Numbered from the stretch's first letter, positions 21,526-32,969 are shown. The stretch is 64,000 nucleotides of DNA from Muscardinus avellanarius (GCA_963383645.1 OY726564.1:108765040-108829039); one strand, 5' to 3'. Numbers and translations: made by a program. Notes: generated by a model not told the origin, from the sequence alone.

Positions 21526-21955
21526 CTTATTTATTTTTAATTATTTTTTATTTGTGCATTTCCTTGTGGCATATTCACACACATTGATGATGTAATTTAG
21601 TCAATTTAATTCCCCCAAACCTTCCTTTTCCCTCTTCTCTTCCTTCCCCCTGCTTTCCTTTTTCTACCCTACTAGTCTCCTTTTATTCTTTTGCCCCCCT
21701 CCCCCTTCTTCTTCTAGATTCCACAGAGGAGAGGAAACACATGACCCTTGACTTTTTGAGTTTGGCTTATTTCACTTAACATAATGCTCTCAAGTTCCAT
21801 TGATCTTCCTTCAAAAGACATAAGTTCATTTTTTATGGCTGAATAAAGCTACACTGTGCATACATCCCGCACTCTCCATCCATCCACCTGGCTGACCCCG
21901 GAGCTTGGCTGTTGTTACCTGCGCTGCTGTAGACCTGGGCTGCGCTGTTCTCTTA
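21526..21955 (-). repeat. LINE-1 3' end, 5'-truncated
   Basis: Antisense text includes gtttggcttatttcacttaac, ataatgctctcaagttcc and ttttatggctgaataaagc, which are standard 3' ORF2/3' UTR landmarks of L1. A C/T-rich block (21620-21720) corresponds to the G-rich polypurine tract on the L1 strand. Confidence 0.85.
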
Positions 21956-22382
21956 AAGGACGCACTTTCCCTAGGTTATTCGTTCATTCATTCACTCATC
22001 CTTCAAGTTTTAATAGAGCAACATGTCCCGAGAAATCCTGGACCTCACTGATTCTACAGGAAGGTATCTATTTGTACGTACCAGTTTAACAGAGGTTGGG
22101 GGGCGCTTAGCCTGAGGGTTAAGTACTTAGCATGAAGTCTACTTGCAGGCCATGGTCTCCAATCTAACTCTGACGGCAAAGCCTGAGCTCTTAACCTCTG
22201 TACTCTCGTACTCTTTAGCTCAGTATGTAGCTTAGCTTCTGGTTGACCTTAAACAGAAGGCAAGGAAACTGGAAGAGAGAAAGGCAGGGATTATGGGAAA
22301 GCCACTGCTGTATTTAACAGACGTGCCCTTGGGTGGTTTCCCATGTATCATTTCATCTATAGCACAGCCCTCTGAAGCACCA
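21956..22382. other. Intergenic DNA, nothing recognised
   Basis: No repeat or exon signal that I can support. Confidence 0.4.
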
Positions 22383-22592
22383 TTTATTTATTTATTTGGT
22401 ACTGGGGATGGAACCCAGGAGTATTCTCCCTCTGAGCTACACCCCAGCCCTATTTTTTATTCTTTATTTTGAAATAGGGTCTCACTGAGTTGCAAAGAGC
22501 CTCACTAAGCAGCTGAGGCTGTCTGAGAACCACGATTCTCCTGTCTCAGCCTCCCAAGTACTGGGATTACAAGTGTGCCACCACACCCGGCT
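22383..22592 (-). repeat. B1-dID SINE
   Basis: ATTT-rich tail, ggtactggggatggaaccc, ending gccaccacacccggct. Confidence 0.92.
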
Positions 22593-22650
22593 CCAATATA
22601 GAAGTAATTCTTGAGAATGACACCAGATCAGTTTTCACTTAACTTATAAG

Positions 22651-23048
22651 CAGCTGAATATGGTGGTACACGCATGTAATCCTAGTACTTGGGAGGCTAA
22701 GATAGGAAGATCACATGTTCACAGACAGCCTCAGTAAGTAGTGAAACTCTCATCAACCTAGTGAGACCCTATTTCAAAATAAAAAAATATAGCTGGGCGT
22801 GGTGGCGCACATTTGTAATCCCCACACTTGGGAGGCAGAGACAGGAGGATCATGCAGGTTCGAAGCCAGCCTCGCTGGCTTAAGAGACCCTGTTTTCAAA
22901 TAAAAATATAAAAATAGGTCTGGGAGTGTAGCCCAGAGGTAGAAGGGTTTCCAGGAACCCCAGTACCACCCCCCCAAAATTATATATATATAAATTAGGG
23001 CTGGACGTGTAGCTCAGAGGTAAAAGGTCCCAGGGTTTAATCCCTAGC

Positions 23049-23049
<1 letters not shown>
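22651..23049 (+). repeat. Old B1-dID SINE with a younger SINE nested at its linker
   Basis: The B1 body of the older copy (22651-22790) is separated from its own ID tail (22997-23049, gggctggacgtgtagctc) by a complete CpG-rich-subfamily SINE at 22791-22977. The insertion point is the A-rich linker, a typical L1-endonuclease target. A (CA)n tract (23050-23089) follows. Confidence 0.9.
22791..22977 (+). mobile_element. B1-dID SINE, CpG-rich subfamily, nested
   Basis: agctgggcgtggtggcgc, 'taatccccacacttgggagg', 'ggtctgggagtgtagccc', ending gaaccccagtacc. Confidence 0.92.

Positions 23050-23089
<40 letters not shown>
23050..23089. repeat. (CA)n microsatellite
   Basis: About 20 CA units at the end of a SINE. 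Confidence 0.97.
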
Positions 23090-23652
23090 CTTCCCTGAAG
23101 AACAAAAGCTACCTGTCTTAGGTAAAACAATAGACAACTATGTACCTGGGGACCCTGAAGAATCTTACATAAGCAGGATATTCGTTGAGCAACAGCTTGA
23201 AGTGCGGTGTGTCTGTAGCTGAAAGGGCTGTGCGCAGGCGGGGGCCGTGGCTGGCGTCTCGCTGGCTTGGACGCTGCTTCACCCGCAGGGATGGATTCTC
23301 TCCAGAGTCTTTCCAGCTCATCGGCTCTGGGTGTCCGAGTGTCTGCCCAGCCAATGGCAGGCCATGCAAGGTTCCTGTGTGGGAACATGTCTGCATGCGT
23401 TTATCTGTCTCATTGCTGATAGGAAATTTCTTTGACATCTTGGGCTTCATCTTAAAAATTAATGTGAATTGGAATTTCACCCTCAAACGTGTGCACTTGC
23501 TTAAGATCAAAATACTATTTACACTTTCATGGAAGAGAAAATGGATGCTTGCCCCAGAGTACCCTGCACTGTCCCTGGGGCGACAGGTCCTCCTGTGTGG
23601 GAACCCTTGGCCTTGCTTGCGCTTGTCTGAAGTTGCTACTTCTTTACTTTTT
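23090..23652. other. Intergenic DNA, nothing recognised
   Basis: Frames of 130-156 codons lie on opposite strands of the same DNA; no splice context or recognisable product is seen. Confidence 0.4.
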
Positions 23653-23791
23653 TAAAAAATTATTTTGAAACAGGGTCTCACTGAGTTGCAAAAAGGCCTC
23701 ACTAAGTAGCTGAGGCTGTCCTCAAACCTCGATCCTCCTGTCTCCGCCTCCCAAATGCTGGGAGTGTAAGCGTGTACCACCATGCCCGGCC
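23653..23791 (-). repeat. B1 body of a B1-dID SINE (tail missing)
   Basis: gaaacagggtctcactgagttg through accaccatgcccggcc, without the ID tail. Confidence 0.85.
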
Positions 23792-24004
23792 TGAAGTTGC
23801 TACTTCTGACGATCTCACCTTAACCTGCGCCCCCCAACCCCGTGCAGTCACGTGATGCAGTCTCCTGACTCCCCCGCTTGTATGTCTCCATGGGGGCAAG
23901 TGTGGGGAGCCAGGGGAACTGTGTGTTTCTGAACAGGAATGGCGAATCAAGTCATCCTTCTTGTGGAATACTTTGCAGGACCTTCCAGTATTTCCAGGGA
24001 GATG

Positions 24005-24240
24005 GCAACTATTTATATTTATTAAGCATTTACTATATGCCAAGTATTTTTTTTTTGCAGGTCTTTCTTTCACATTTACCATAACTCTGTGAGGTGGGAG
24101 GCTTTGTAATTATCCCAATTTTACAGAGGAGTTATAAAGAGACACAGAATAACTTGCCTGAGTCCCCATAGCCAGCAGATAGTGGAGCTGGGATTTGTAT
24201 CCAGACAGCCTGATCCCAGGATCACCAAGTTGTACTTCTC
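24005..24240 (-). repeat. MIR-type ancient SINE
   Basis: attatcccaattttacagagg, agtggagctgggatttg and related text are the antisense MIR core. The 5' part (ttattaagcatttactatatgcc) also fits. Confidence 0.75.
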
Positions 24241-25410
24241 TGGGGATCTACACCCTGTTAACTCACAGCTGGGAGGACACTCCAAGCATACGACAGTCCT
24301 TTGTCTCATCTAGCTGGTGTGCGAGTCTCCTCAGCCTTTTGGATGTGGGGTCAGAAGTCACAGCAACTTTCATGCATCCTGATTCAGGGGCCACCCATAA
24401 AATGGGTGGGGTGAAGAGAAGATAAGGCAGGCCTCTGTGCAGCCAGGCCTGGGAGGACGGATGGAATCTTTTTTTCTTGAATGCCCTGTTGCTTCCCCAT
24501 CTCTCAGCAGCCGAGATACAGGACACAGAATACAGGAAGAGCCAGTTGCAGGCAGCAGGTTGGGTGTGAGTGGCGTTGAACAGAACCCTGAATGGGGACC
24601 CATCTGCAGCATTCCTGGTCCACTAGGAAGCCTGCAGTGGACTGAGACCTTCCCTTCTCAAGCTGTAGTTAACAGTCCCAGGACTGGTGCTGGTGGCTCA
24701 TAGAGCCTGTGCCAGGCTAATTGTCTCTGGCACAGGCTCCATCTTTTCCTGGCACAGCTCTTCCTGATAACTGGAACTGCTGACCAGCACACGCCGCTCT
24801 GCGTCTTGCCTGCCACCTGGTCACCCTGAGTACTTAGAGCGTCTGTGTCCAATCGCGGGCAGAGGCCGTGCAGGCATATCTCAGAGACGGGCTCCAGGGG
24901 TGGACTCCAGGAGTCCAGCTGCTCGGCACCCAACCCTCACCCCTTGACTCATTCTGGAGTCAGCGATAGAAGATGCTTGCTTACTTACGAGAGCCACAGC
25001 CATCAGATTTGGTTGGAAAGGCAGGCGTGGGGATTATCTAGTCATTTCCGTGGTGGCTCCGAGTTTTAAAAATGATTGAATGACTTAGGGTTTTCTTTCC
25101 CCGCCCTGTGGAGTGCCGCTCTTTGTTATAGAGATAGACCTCGTTTTAACACAATATGCAGATAGCTCAGGTCTGCTCTGTCTCACGTGGCTCCAGATGA
25201 CATCCTTCTAGCCGCTCTCTGCCCAGCTCCGTCACTGGCTGCCTGGACATTTTCCTATTTGCTCTGGAAACTCCCCTGCAAAACTTAATTCAATATTCAG
25301 GCCTTGAAAATGACTTGATATAATTGTACAGTACAAGCTATTGCTGCCCTATGTTTAAAATGTTTGCAAATAAAATAGAACTGAGCTATTGTGATATGCC
25401 AGGCACTATA
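24241..25410. other. Intergenic DNA, nothing recognised
   Basis: No exon or repeat supported. A poly-purine/T stretch near 24470 is trivial. Confidence 0.4.
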
Positions 25411-25641
25411 GTAAAATAATATAATTTACTGTTATATTAAAATAATATGATTTATATTATAAATTATAATATTTATAATTATAATTTATAACACACAATT
25501 TATAATATTAAATAACTTATATTATAATTTATAATACAAAGCAAATGATTTATATTGATATTAATATAACATAATCTATATTTATATAATTTATTATTTA
25601 TGTATTTATATGACATGTCATATAAATACATATTTTCTCTT

Positions 25642-25645
<4 letters not shown>
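25411..25645. repeat. AT-rich low-complexity block with palindrome
   Basis: More than 85% A/T with many short inverted repeats of tataatttata type, ending in a perfect 34-bp palindrome at 25599-25632 centred on gacatgtc. Confidence 0.9.

Positions 25646-25681
<36 letters not shown>
25646..25681. repeat. (CA)n microsatellite
   Basis: About 18 CA units next to the AT-rich palindrome block. Confidence 0.97.
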
Positions 25682-25684
<3 letters not shown>

Positions 25685-25869
25685 CTGTCTCCTCTTTCTC
25701 CGATGCTCCACCCATCTCTGGGGCTGCACTAGCTCAGCTTTCCCCTGTCTTGCCTGAGTTGTCGGATAGCCTTGTAGAGCAGACCCCTGTCTCTAGTCTT
25801 GAGTTTCCCCCATGCTTCCTTCCATTATAAAAATCAGCGATGTAGCCATTTAGCAGTAGTAATTGCATC

Positions 25870-26020
25870 TTTTGACGTCACTGTCTGAGGCTTTCTGGAT
25901 TGAAGCTTCTTTAGAGCAGGGATTATGTGTTGTTTATCTTTATATTCCGATGCACATGGTGGTGTGGGGCATAGAGTAGATTTTCAATGAATACTTGCTC
26001 TGTGAATGAATGATTCAAAC
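25870..26020 (+). repeat. L2-type 3' end
   Basis: agagcagggattatgtgttg ... atagagtagattttcaatgaa ... gtgaatgaatga follows the L2 3' terminal pattern. Confidence 0.6.
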
Positions 26021-26167
26021 TCTGCCCACAGTATTAGATTCAGAAGCTAATCAATCCTGGAACCTTTGGGGGGGGGGTCTCTGCTCAGCTTTAGTCATTT
26101 GATGCCTCGTTAGTTATCAATGGTATAACATATTTGGATATAATATCAATGAAAAATAATGTTAGTT

Positions 26168-26343
26168 AGCCAGGTGCAGTGACACAGGCCTGTAATCCCA
26201 GTACTTGGGTGGCTGAGACAGGATTGCAAATTTGAAGCCAAGAAGGTGGTAACTTAGTGGGATCCTGTTTAAAATAAAGGGTAAAGTAGCTCTGAGGTAT
26301 GGCTCAGAGGTAGAATGTCTCTGGGTTCAATTTCCAGTACCAT
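26168..26343 (+). repeat. B1-dID SINE, diverged
   Basis: agccaggtgcagtgacacagg, taatcccagtacttggg, tagaatgtctctgggttc, ending ccagtaccat. Confidence 0.88.
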
Positions 26344-26732
26344 AAAAAATAGTGTTAATTGATTTTTCTTTTAAAATAATATGTATTTATTGTAGAAAAG
26401 TTAGAAAATGTGGACAAGCAAGAAGAAAAAAAGTGAAATCGTTCAAAATTCTTTTACCCACAGGTAGATAACTTGTACTGCTTACATATCGATATATAGC
26501 TTTTCTGTTTGTTTTCTAAGTTTTAAATTTTGGTAAAGGAATGGGGTCAAGCCTGGGGGACGTGTCTCTGCTGCTCTGTTGTTCAGTCACAGAGCTCAGG
26601 TTCATGAAGACCTGGCCTTGGCTTAGGTGACCATTCACACAATCAGCACTAATCCGCTGGCTGAAAATAGCAGCGACATCGGCAGCGATGGCACCTTTAT
26701 AGACCAGTGTCAACCTAGGGTGGTGCCTGAGT
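26344..26732. other. Intergenic DNA, nothing recognised
   Basis: No feature supported. Confidence 0.4.
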
Positions 26733-27073
26733 TCAGGCTTCTACAATAGAATACCATAGGCTCGGTGGTTTAAATAGTAGAAATTTACTTCTCAAAGTTC
26801 TGGAGGCTGGAAATCCAAGATTAAGGTCCTGGTGTCTCCAGTGTCTGGTGAGAGTCCTCTTGGTTTGTAGATGGCCATCTTCTGGTTGGATCCTGACATG
26901 ACAGAGAGTTGGAAGACTTGTATTTCTGTATAAGGGCACTAATCCTGTTTGTGAGGGCTGAGCTCTCATGATCTGACTACCTCCAAAGGCATCACCTCCT
27001 ACTACCATCTTGTTGAGAGTTAAGATTTCAGTGTATAGATTTTTTTTTGGGACCAAACATTCAGTCGTTAGTA
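26733..27073 (-). repeat. MLT1/MST-type LTR (MaLR, ERVL class)
   Basis: Antisense of the same LTR class as at 11.7 kb: agaataccataggctcgg, tctcaaagttctggaggctgg, ataagggcactaatcctg, aaggcatcacctcctac, ending accaaacattcagtcg. No internal coding region accompanies it. Confidence 0.75.
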
Positions 27074-27400
27074 GGTAGTTACTTAGGTTTCATGCAAGAC
27101 CCTAGACAGTGCTCTGTCACAGAGAAAGGAGCACAAGGACTGAGAATGAAAAGTCACATGAATCGGCAAGCTTGCAGGGCTCTGATTTGGTGGAAGTTGA
27201 GATGCGGAGCAGGAGGTGGGTATGAGGATAGGCTGCTGGGGCTGGGACAGCTGGAAGACTCGGCTGTTTGGACTGAGGGAGCGGGTGGGATCATGTGAGG
27301 GCACGCGCGCTACCCTCACATGCTCAGGGTGGCGAGGCCGCGCCTATACTGCCTCCTGGCGGTGCGGATGACAGGATTGTTGAATGTTATGTGCAACAAC
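27074..27400. other. Intergenic DNA, nothing recognised
   Basis: No repeat or exon that I can support. Confidence 0.4.
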
Positions 27401-27552
27401 TATGGGAAAGGCTGACTTACTCTCAGCTTTTTGAAGGCAAAGCCAGTGTCTTTCATACTTAAAGTGTTAAATTCTGGTACATAATAGCAACTCAGTTAAT
27501 CATTTGTTGAAGAAAGAATAAGCTATTGGACTTTTTAAAAAGAACAAATTGA

Positions 27553-27728
27553 AGCCGGGCGTGGTGGCCCACGCTTGTAATCCCCACGCTTGGGAGGCAG
27601 AGACAGGAGGATCGAGCAGGTTTGAAGCCAGCCGCGCTGGCTTAAGAGACCCTGTTTCAAAAACCTAAAAAATTGGTCTGGGAGTGTAGCCCAGAGGTAG
27701 AAGGGCTTCCAGGAACCCCAGTACCACA
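27553..27728 (+). mobile_element. B1-dID SINE, CpG-rich subfamily
   Basis: agccgggcgtggtggccc, 'taatccccacgcttggg', 'ggtctgggagtgtagccc', ending gaaccccagtaccac. A flanking repeat agaacaaatt (27541 and 27748) is a likely target-site duplication. Confidence 0.92.
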
Positions 27729-27900
27729 AAAAATAAAAAAAGTAAAAAGAACAAATTGTGAATTTAAAAGTGTGTATTCAGAAGTAGACATGAGTATCTG
27801 TTTTTACCTTACTGCCAAAGAAATGTAGTTTTCAAATGTGAGGAATTACTTTCTTCTTATAATAGGAAATGTTTCAGGGCCTTCAGTTCTATATGGGGCC

Positions 27901-27901
27901 T

Positions 27902-27932
<31 letters not shown>

Positions 27933-28132
27933 TGGTACTGGGGGTGGAACCCAGGGCTTTTTATCTCCGGGCTATACTCCCAGACCTTTTTTTATATTTT
28001 ATTTGAAAACAGGGTCTCACTAAGTTGCGGAGAGCCTCGCTAAGTAGCCGAGGCTGGCTTTGAACCCGTGCGATCCTCCCGTCTCGGCCTCCCAAGCGCG
28101 GGGCTTGCGAGCGCCAGCCATCACGCCCGGCC
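27901..28132 (-). repeat. B1-dID SINE, intermediate subfamily
   Basis: (ATTT)n tail, ggtactgggggtggaaccc, 'ctccgggctatactcccagacc', a body with several CpGs, ending gccatcacgcccggcc. Confidence 0.92.
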
Positions 28133-28227
28133 GTGGGGGCTTTAAATCTGCCTGCTATGACAATGTATTACACAAGCAGGACCAAACAGAGAGCAAGACT
28201 GGATACTTTGATTTAGAAAGTAGGAAG

Positions 28228-28431
28228 AGCCAGATGTGGTGGCACACACCTGTGGTCCCAGGACTTGGGAGGCTGAGACAGGAGGACCACGGGTTTGAGA
28301 CTATCCTTGGCAACTTAGTGAGATTCTCAGCCGCCTAGTGAGACCCTGTTTGAAGATGAAAAGTAAAAAAGGGCTGAGTGTCTAGGTCAGAGGTAGAATA
28401 CCTCTGGATTCAAATCTGGATTCAAACCTTG

Positions 28432-28435
<4 letters not shown>
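28228..28435 (+). repeat. B1-dID SINE
   Basis: agccagatgtggtggcacac, then gggctgagtgtctaggtc in the tail, ending in CA repeats. Confidence 0.9.
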
Positions 28436-28485
<50 letters not shown>

Positions 28486-28543
28486 AAAGAAGAGAAAGAA
28501 AAGAAAAGAAAGAAAGAAAAAGAAAAAAGAAAGAAGAAAAGAA
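28436..28543. repeat. (CA)n followed by GAAA-rich purine tract
   Basis: About 22 CA units (28436-28481), then about 60 bp of only A and G. Confidence 0.95.
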
Positions 28544-29082
28544 GCCAGGAAGAACTGAGCCACCAGACTGAAAGGCTTAGTGACTGTATATACTTGGGGC
28601 TGGGGAAAGCAGAGTCTAATAAATCCCAAACCCTTTGGAGTGGTGAGATCCCACCCCAATAATTTTCATTCTGTGACCCATATAACTGCTGTGGGCCATA
28701 TGTCTCTATAAAATAATTAAACCTAATTAAAATTAATTTTGGTTGGTGAGTGTTTGAAGAGTCTTATAATAACTCTTGAGATGATTAGAGGTGCTCAGGG
28801 ATGCCACTAAAGGAGCGTTTGGGATAACTGGGCTAGATGTGTAAACCAGAAATGCGCAGGGAAGGCTGGTGAGGACGGCGATTCTGTAACTGAAGGACTT
28901 GGATGAGCAACTAAGAGTTTGGGGTTGAACTCAATATGCTGAAAAATGGTCTTTCTGGAAAAACAAGCAACAATCTTGCTTTGTTGAATTTGCCATTTTC
29001 CGTGGTATGCGTATTCCCACCATGGTGGATTTTACTTTTCCCATGGTGTAACAAATGGTCCACATGGTTCCTGAATATTTAT
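28544..29082. other. Intergenic DNA, nothing recognised
   Basis: No feature supported. Confidence 0.4.
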
Positions 29083-29282
29083 TTATTTTTTTGGTGGTAC
29101 AGGGGTTCCTGGAAGCCCTTCTACCTTCAGGCTACACTCCCAGACCTATTTTTTAACTTTTTTTTTTTTTTATGTGGAAACAGGGTCTCTTAAGCCAGCG
29201 AGGCTGGCTTCGAACCAGCACGATCCTCCTGTCTCCGCCTCCCAAGCTCGGGGATTACAAGCGTGCGCCACCACGCCCTGCC
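29083..29282 (-). mobile_element. B1-dID SINE, CpG-rich subfamily
   Basis: ggtggtacaggggttcctgg, 'acactcccagacc', agccagcgaggctggc, ending gccaccacgccctgcc. Flanks cctgaatattt and cctgaatactt look like a target-site duplication. Confidence 0.92.
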
Positions 29283-29889
29283 TGAATACTTTATCAGTTC
29301 TTGTAAGCGCCACGCAAGGGCAAGGCGGCCAGGCCTTGCCAACAGCATCCTCACCTCACTGGGCTTCTACTTAACTTTGTAGTCTTTGGTAAATCACTTC
29401 AATCTTGTGGATCTTGGGTTTGTCATAAAACATGAAGTTTCTAGAATAATCCCTAAGGTCCTTGGGGATTATATACATTCCAGTTATGCAGCTGGGCTCC
29501 ATTCAGTAATGTAGCTGGTGTTACAGAATGAGGCTGAGGTCATTTTAGAAGCCAGGAAGATTGCATCAGGATCTTATGGCTGTCACTGTGCCCTGTGAAC
29601 ACAGAATTCAACATGGAGTCATAATCCTATCGTGTCTTAATCAACTGTGTTCTGATTCCAGCTGTTATCATGTGTGTCTTCCCCCAGACAGATTATAAAG
29701 AGCAGTACAGTCTTTGGAGAAGTCAAACTTCATGGCCCAATGGTGAGGTAGGTGAGAAACCATTACTTGCAGTTAGAGAATTCTGTTCTCTGTTGCTAGG
29801 TCAAGGGCCAAGAGAGAATCCTAGGCCTTAGACACAGCACTTCTCTGACCGCGAGGCCCAGAAGTGCTGCTTTTTCGTGGGCGAGGAGC
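29283..29889. other. Intergenic DNA, nothing recognised
   Basis: Between the two copies of the local duplication. No repeat or exon that I can support. Confidence 0.4.
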
Positions 29890-30260
29890 TACGGGAAGGG
29901 CCAATCTTCTCTCAGCGTTTTGAAGGCCAGGGCAGTGTCTTTTATACATATGCATGTTAAATTCTGGCTCATAACAGTAACTCAGTTAATTACTTGTTGA
30001 AAGAAAGAACAAGCCATTGGGCTTTTAAAAAAGAGCAAATGGCAAATTTAGATATATGGATTCAAAAGTAGATATGCAGGCCGGGCGTGGTGGGCACGCT
30101 TGTAATCCCCGCGCTTGGGAGGCGGAGACAGGAGGATCGCGCAGGTTTGAAGCCAGATGTAGTTTTCAGATGTAAGGAAGTAATTTCTTGTTATACTAGG
30201 AACTGTTTCAGGCTTGGCGTTCTGTATGGGGCCTATCAAATCTGCTTTCCTGTTGGATAA
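29890..30260 (+). repeat. Local duplication, copy B
   Basis: Colinear with 27400-28165 (tttgaaggccagggcagtgtc, ttaaattctgg, actcagttaatt, aagccattggg, atgtagttttcagatg, ttctgtatggggcc). A truncated SINE at 30079-30155 replaces part of the shared text. Confidence 0.75.
30079..30155 (+). mobile_element. B1-dID SINE, CpG-rich subfamily, 3'-truncated
   Basis: ggccgggcgtggtgggc through 'gcgcaggtttgaagcc', then an abrupt junction to flanking sequence. Comparison with copy A shows that the deletion also removed about 30 bp of flank. Confidence 0.88.
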
Positions 30261-30486
30261 CAGGATTGAGTATACACCAGGGCCCAACGGAGAGAAACAC
30301 GATGAGCGCGCCCAGGGCCGCCCAGGCCTTTACTCCCCACCCTCTCCTCCGCCCCGCCGCATCCAGTGGGATTCATTCCTCTCTTTTGAATGGAAAAGCA
30401 CTTACTTATTTTTTAGAGCACAATTGCTTATATATTACGTGCTACTTCATTAATATTTAATCCCCACAAGCTAAGTATGGCTTTTC

Positions 30487-31025
30487 CATTTTATTTAAAT
30501 TTTTTATACTTTTATTGGTGCAGTGTAATGATGCATCATAGTGAGATTCAAAGTAATACAGATATGCACAGTCAGACCACCTCGTGTACTTCCCTGTGCG
30601 GTGTGCTTCCCTCTGTGTACTCCTGCCCTCCCCTTCCTCCGCCCATACACACTGGTGAGATTGGCAGCCAAACGTAATATGAATCTGAACTTCCTGGAAC
30701 TGTCCCCTCCCTCAATCCTCTTTCAACTCTTTCACGGTTTTCTCTCCTCAACCGACCAAAGTCCTTTTTTCTTTCTATTTTCTCTCTAGCTTCCATATGA
30801 GAAAAAAACATATGCCCTTGACTTTCTGAGCCTGGCTGACCTCAGTTAGTACAATATTCTCCACTTCCATCCATTTTCCTACAAGTGCCAGAATTTTGTT
30901 CTTTTTTATGGCCGAGTAAAATTCCACTGTGTGCATACACCACTTTTTTGTTATCCATTCATCCGTTGAAGGACACCTAGGTGAGCCCCATAATCTGGCT
31001 ATTGTGACTTGTGCTGCTCTAAAAA
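30487..31025 (-). repeat. LINE-1 3' end, 5'-truncated
   Basis: Antisense L1 landmarks in order: cttttattggtgcagtg, tagtgagattcaaag, cctggctgacctcagttag, ttttttatggccgagtaaaa, ttccactgtgtgcatac, tgttatccattcatccg, tggctattgtgacttgtgc. Confidence 0.88.
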
Positions 31026-31029
31026 TGGG

Positions 31030-31115
31030 GTTATTCCCACTTTAGAGAAAAAGAAACCAGACTCAGAGAGGCTGGGCGGCAGATGGCAGTGCCCGAGTCC
31101 ACACGTGGAAGGGGG
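31030..31115 (-). repeat. MIR fragment
   Basis: cccactttagagaaaaagaaacc and cagagaggctgggcgg follow the MIR core. Confidence 0.5.
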
Positions 31116-32118
31116 TGCTCTTCTTGCCAGACGGGGCTGCCTCGGGGCCCTCTGGCTTCCTCTTCCTGGAGTCTCTGCTGTGTTTGCTGTGGGGTTTGGA
31201 CTGCCGTCCTGTGAGTGAGCCTGGCTCAGTCTGCAGCCAGCAAACAGAAGCACCGGCCTCTGACAAGGTCCTGAGCAAACACGCCGGGCAGGACCTCCAG
31301 GCCCAGGGAGCCTGACTGCACTTTGTCCTAATGAATCAGCTCCATGGAGGCCGGGCGGTTGCAAAGGTGACTAACTGGCTAGAGATTGCAGGGCCAGGTG
31401 AGCCTGGTAGAGGTGGCACCTGGACTTTGACAGTTTCCAGGAGGAGAGGAGCATTCTTGGGCAGGTCCCTGGAGCGGCGCTGACGGAAGGTGGGACGCGG
31501 CAGAGCAGGTGTGTGGGAACGTAGCTCCCCTCTGTCCGGTCTTTGAGCTGAGCTGGCTGGGCTGTCAGATGAGGGAATGGGAGCGTGTGACTGCTCATTG
31601 CAGTCAGGATTCCTGCCTTTCCAGAATCTTTGATACTTTCGGTGGTTCAGTTTCCTTAATTAGATAACCTGCAGTCTCGCCTACTGGCGTTGGTGTCTCT
31701 TGGCATGAAATGCTGTGACTGGGGGAAGACCTTGGGTACTGCACCTTTGCAACTGGGGACCAGCTGCCTTGTGAAGAAATCTAGGGGCAAAGCGAACACA
31801 GTTTTCTTCTTGTTATCCCTACTGTATCCAAGGAGGGGGCGGCCTGCATGGTGGCACTGGCCTTCCCTGGGGCGGGCTGGCAAAGGCTGCGACTACACCT
31901 GGTTTTTCAAGGAAGAGAGCTGGTGCTCAGCAGAAGGCAGACAGCTTCCCTGGTTGCCTGACCGTGGCAGGAGGCGTCTCTGCACCCCGTTCTTCTTGTA
32001 TGTTCTGCTATCTCACGGTTCTTGGCTCAGAGCTCCAGATTCGTGGCGCTGTGGGGTTGGAGCTGAGTGACATGTTGGTTTCGACACATACCCTTTGGAC
32101 CTTTGGTTCTGATATGAA
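31116..32118. other. Intergenic DNA, moderately GC-rich
   Basis: Candidate territory for an upstream non-coding SEC16B exon or promoter, being about 2-3 kb before the first coding exon. I could not find a convincing promoter element or a splice donor that clearly belongs to one. No coding exon is supported. Confidence 0.35.
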
Positions 32119-32355
32119 TTTTTATTTTTATTTTATTTTTATTTATTTTTTTGTGTGGGTCTGGGAGTGGAACCCAGGGGCATTAGATCTCTGAGCTACA
32201 ACCCCTGCCCTATTTTTTTATTCTTTATTTTGAAACAGGGTCTCACTAAGTTGTGGAGGGCTTCACTACATAGCTGAGGCTGTCTGTGAACCGTGATCCT
32301 CAGGTCTCAGTCTCCCAAATGCTGGGATTACAAGTGCGTGCCACCACGCCCGGCT
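32119..32355 (-). repeat. B1-dID SINE with imperfect target-site duplication
   Basis: T/A-rich tail, ctgggagtggaacccagg, ending gccaccacgcccggct. Flanks ctgatatgaattttta and ctaatataaattttta match at 14 of 16. Confidence 0.92.
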
Positions 32356-32969
32356 CTAATATAAATTTTTAGATGAGACTGGGAGCTTCAGAAGTGGGAG
32401 AAAATGAAATGAGCTGATCGGAATCTTACAACCCAAACCAGTTGCTCGGGGAGAAGACAGGTGGGGGCGACCTCGTCCGCACGTGCCGGTGACCCAGGAG
32501 GCTCCGGGGCAGGAGCCAGGCCTGGGCTGGGCTTGCCCTCTGCCGTGTTCCTCTGTGACGAGGGTGGGAGAAACCTAGAAGGTCATTGGTCCTGCAGCTA
32601 CATCCTGTTTTGAGGACTAAGTGGGGAAATGAATACAAGGAAGGCTCCCAGTCTGTACCCAGGAAGAACTCAGACTAGCTTTCCATTTTCTCCTGTCAGT
32701 AACCCCAAACTTAAGGTTGTTGGCTCTACTAGAGGAGGGGCAAGAATGTCATATAATGAGGTCTCATTCTTCTACAAGGCTAATGTGAGGATTCAGAAAG
32801 GGTGTCTTTTGAAGAGCTCGAGTTAAGCTTCATTCTGTTTGGCAAATGCTTTTGGCCACTTAGACCACCCTCACCCAGGTTTCTAACAACACCAACTACC
32901 ATTTACTGACCAATCACTGTACGCCAGGTGCTTTCCACATTCACACTCTCTCTCTTCCTTTCTCTCCCT
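32356..32969. other. Intergenic DNA, nothing recognised
   Basis: No feature supported. Confidence 0.4.

Larger units (their letters stand above)
27400..28165 (+). repeat. Local duplication, copy A
   Basis: Shares with 29890-30260 an L2-like start (tttgaaggcaaagccagtgtc ... ttaaattctgg ... actcagttaat) and then more than 150 bp of non-repeat text (aagctattggac; atgtagttttcaaatg; ttctatatggggcc). The order is the same, interrupted by different SINEs in each copy: 27553-27728 and 27901-28132 here. Confidence 0.75.

Noticed and set aside
30280..30365. Short GC-rich patch as a CpG-island promoter of SEC16B
   Set aside because: Only about 85 bp, few CpGs and no supported splice donor; not enough to call a promoter or first exon.
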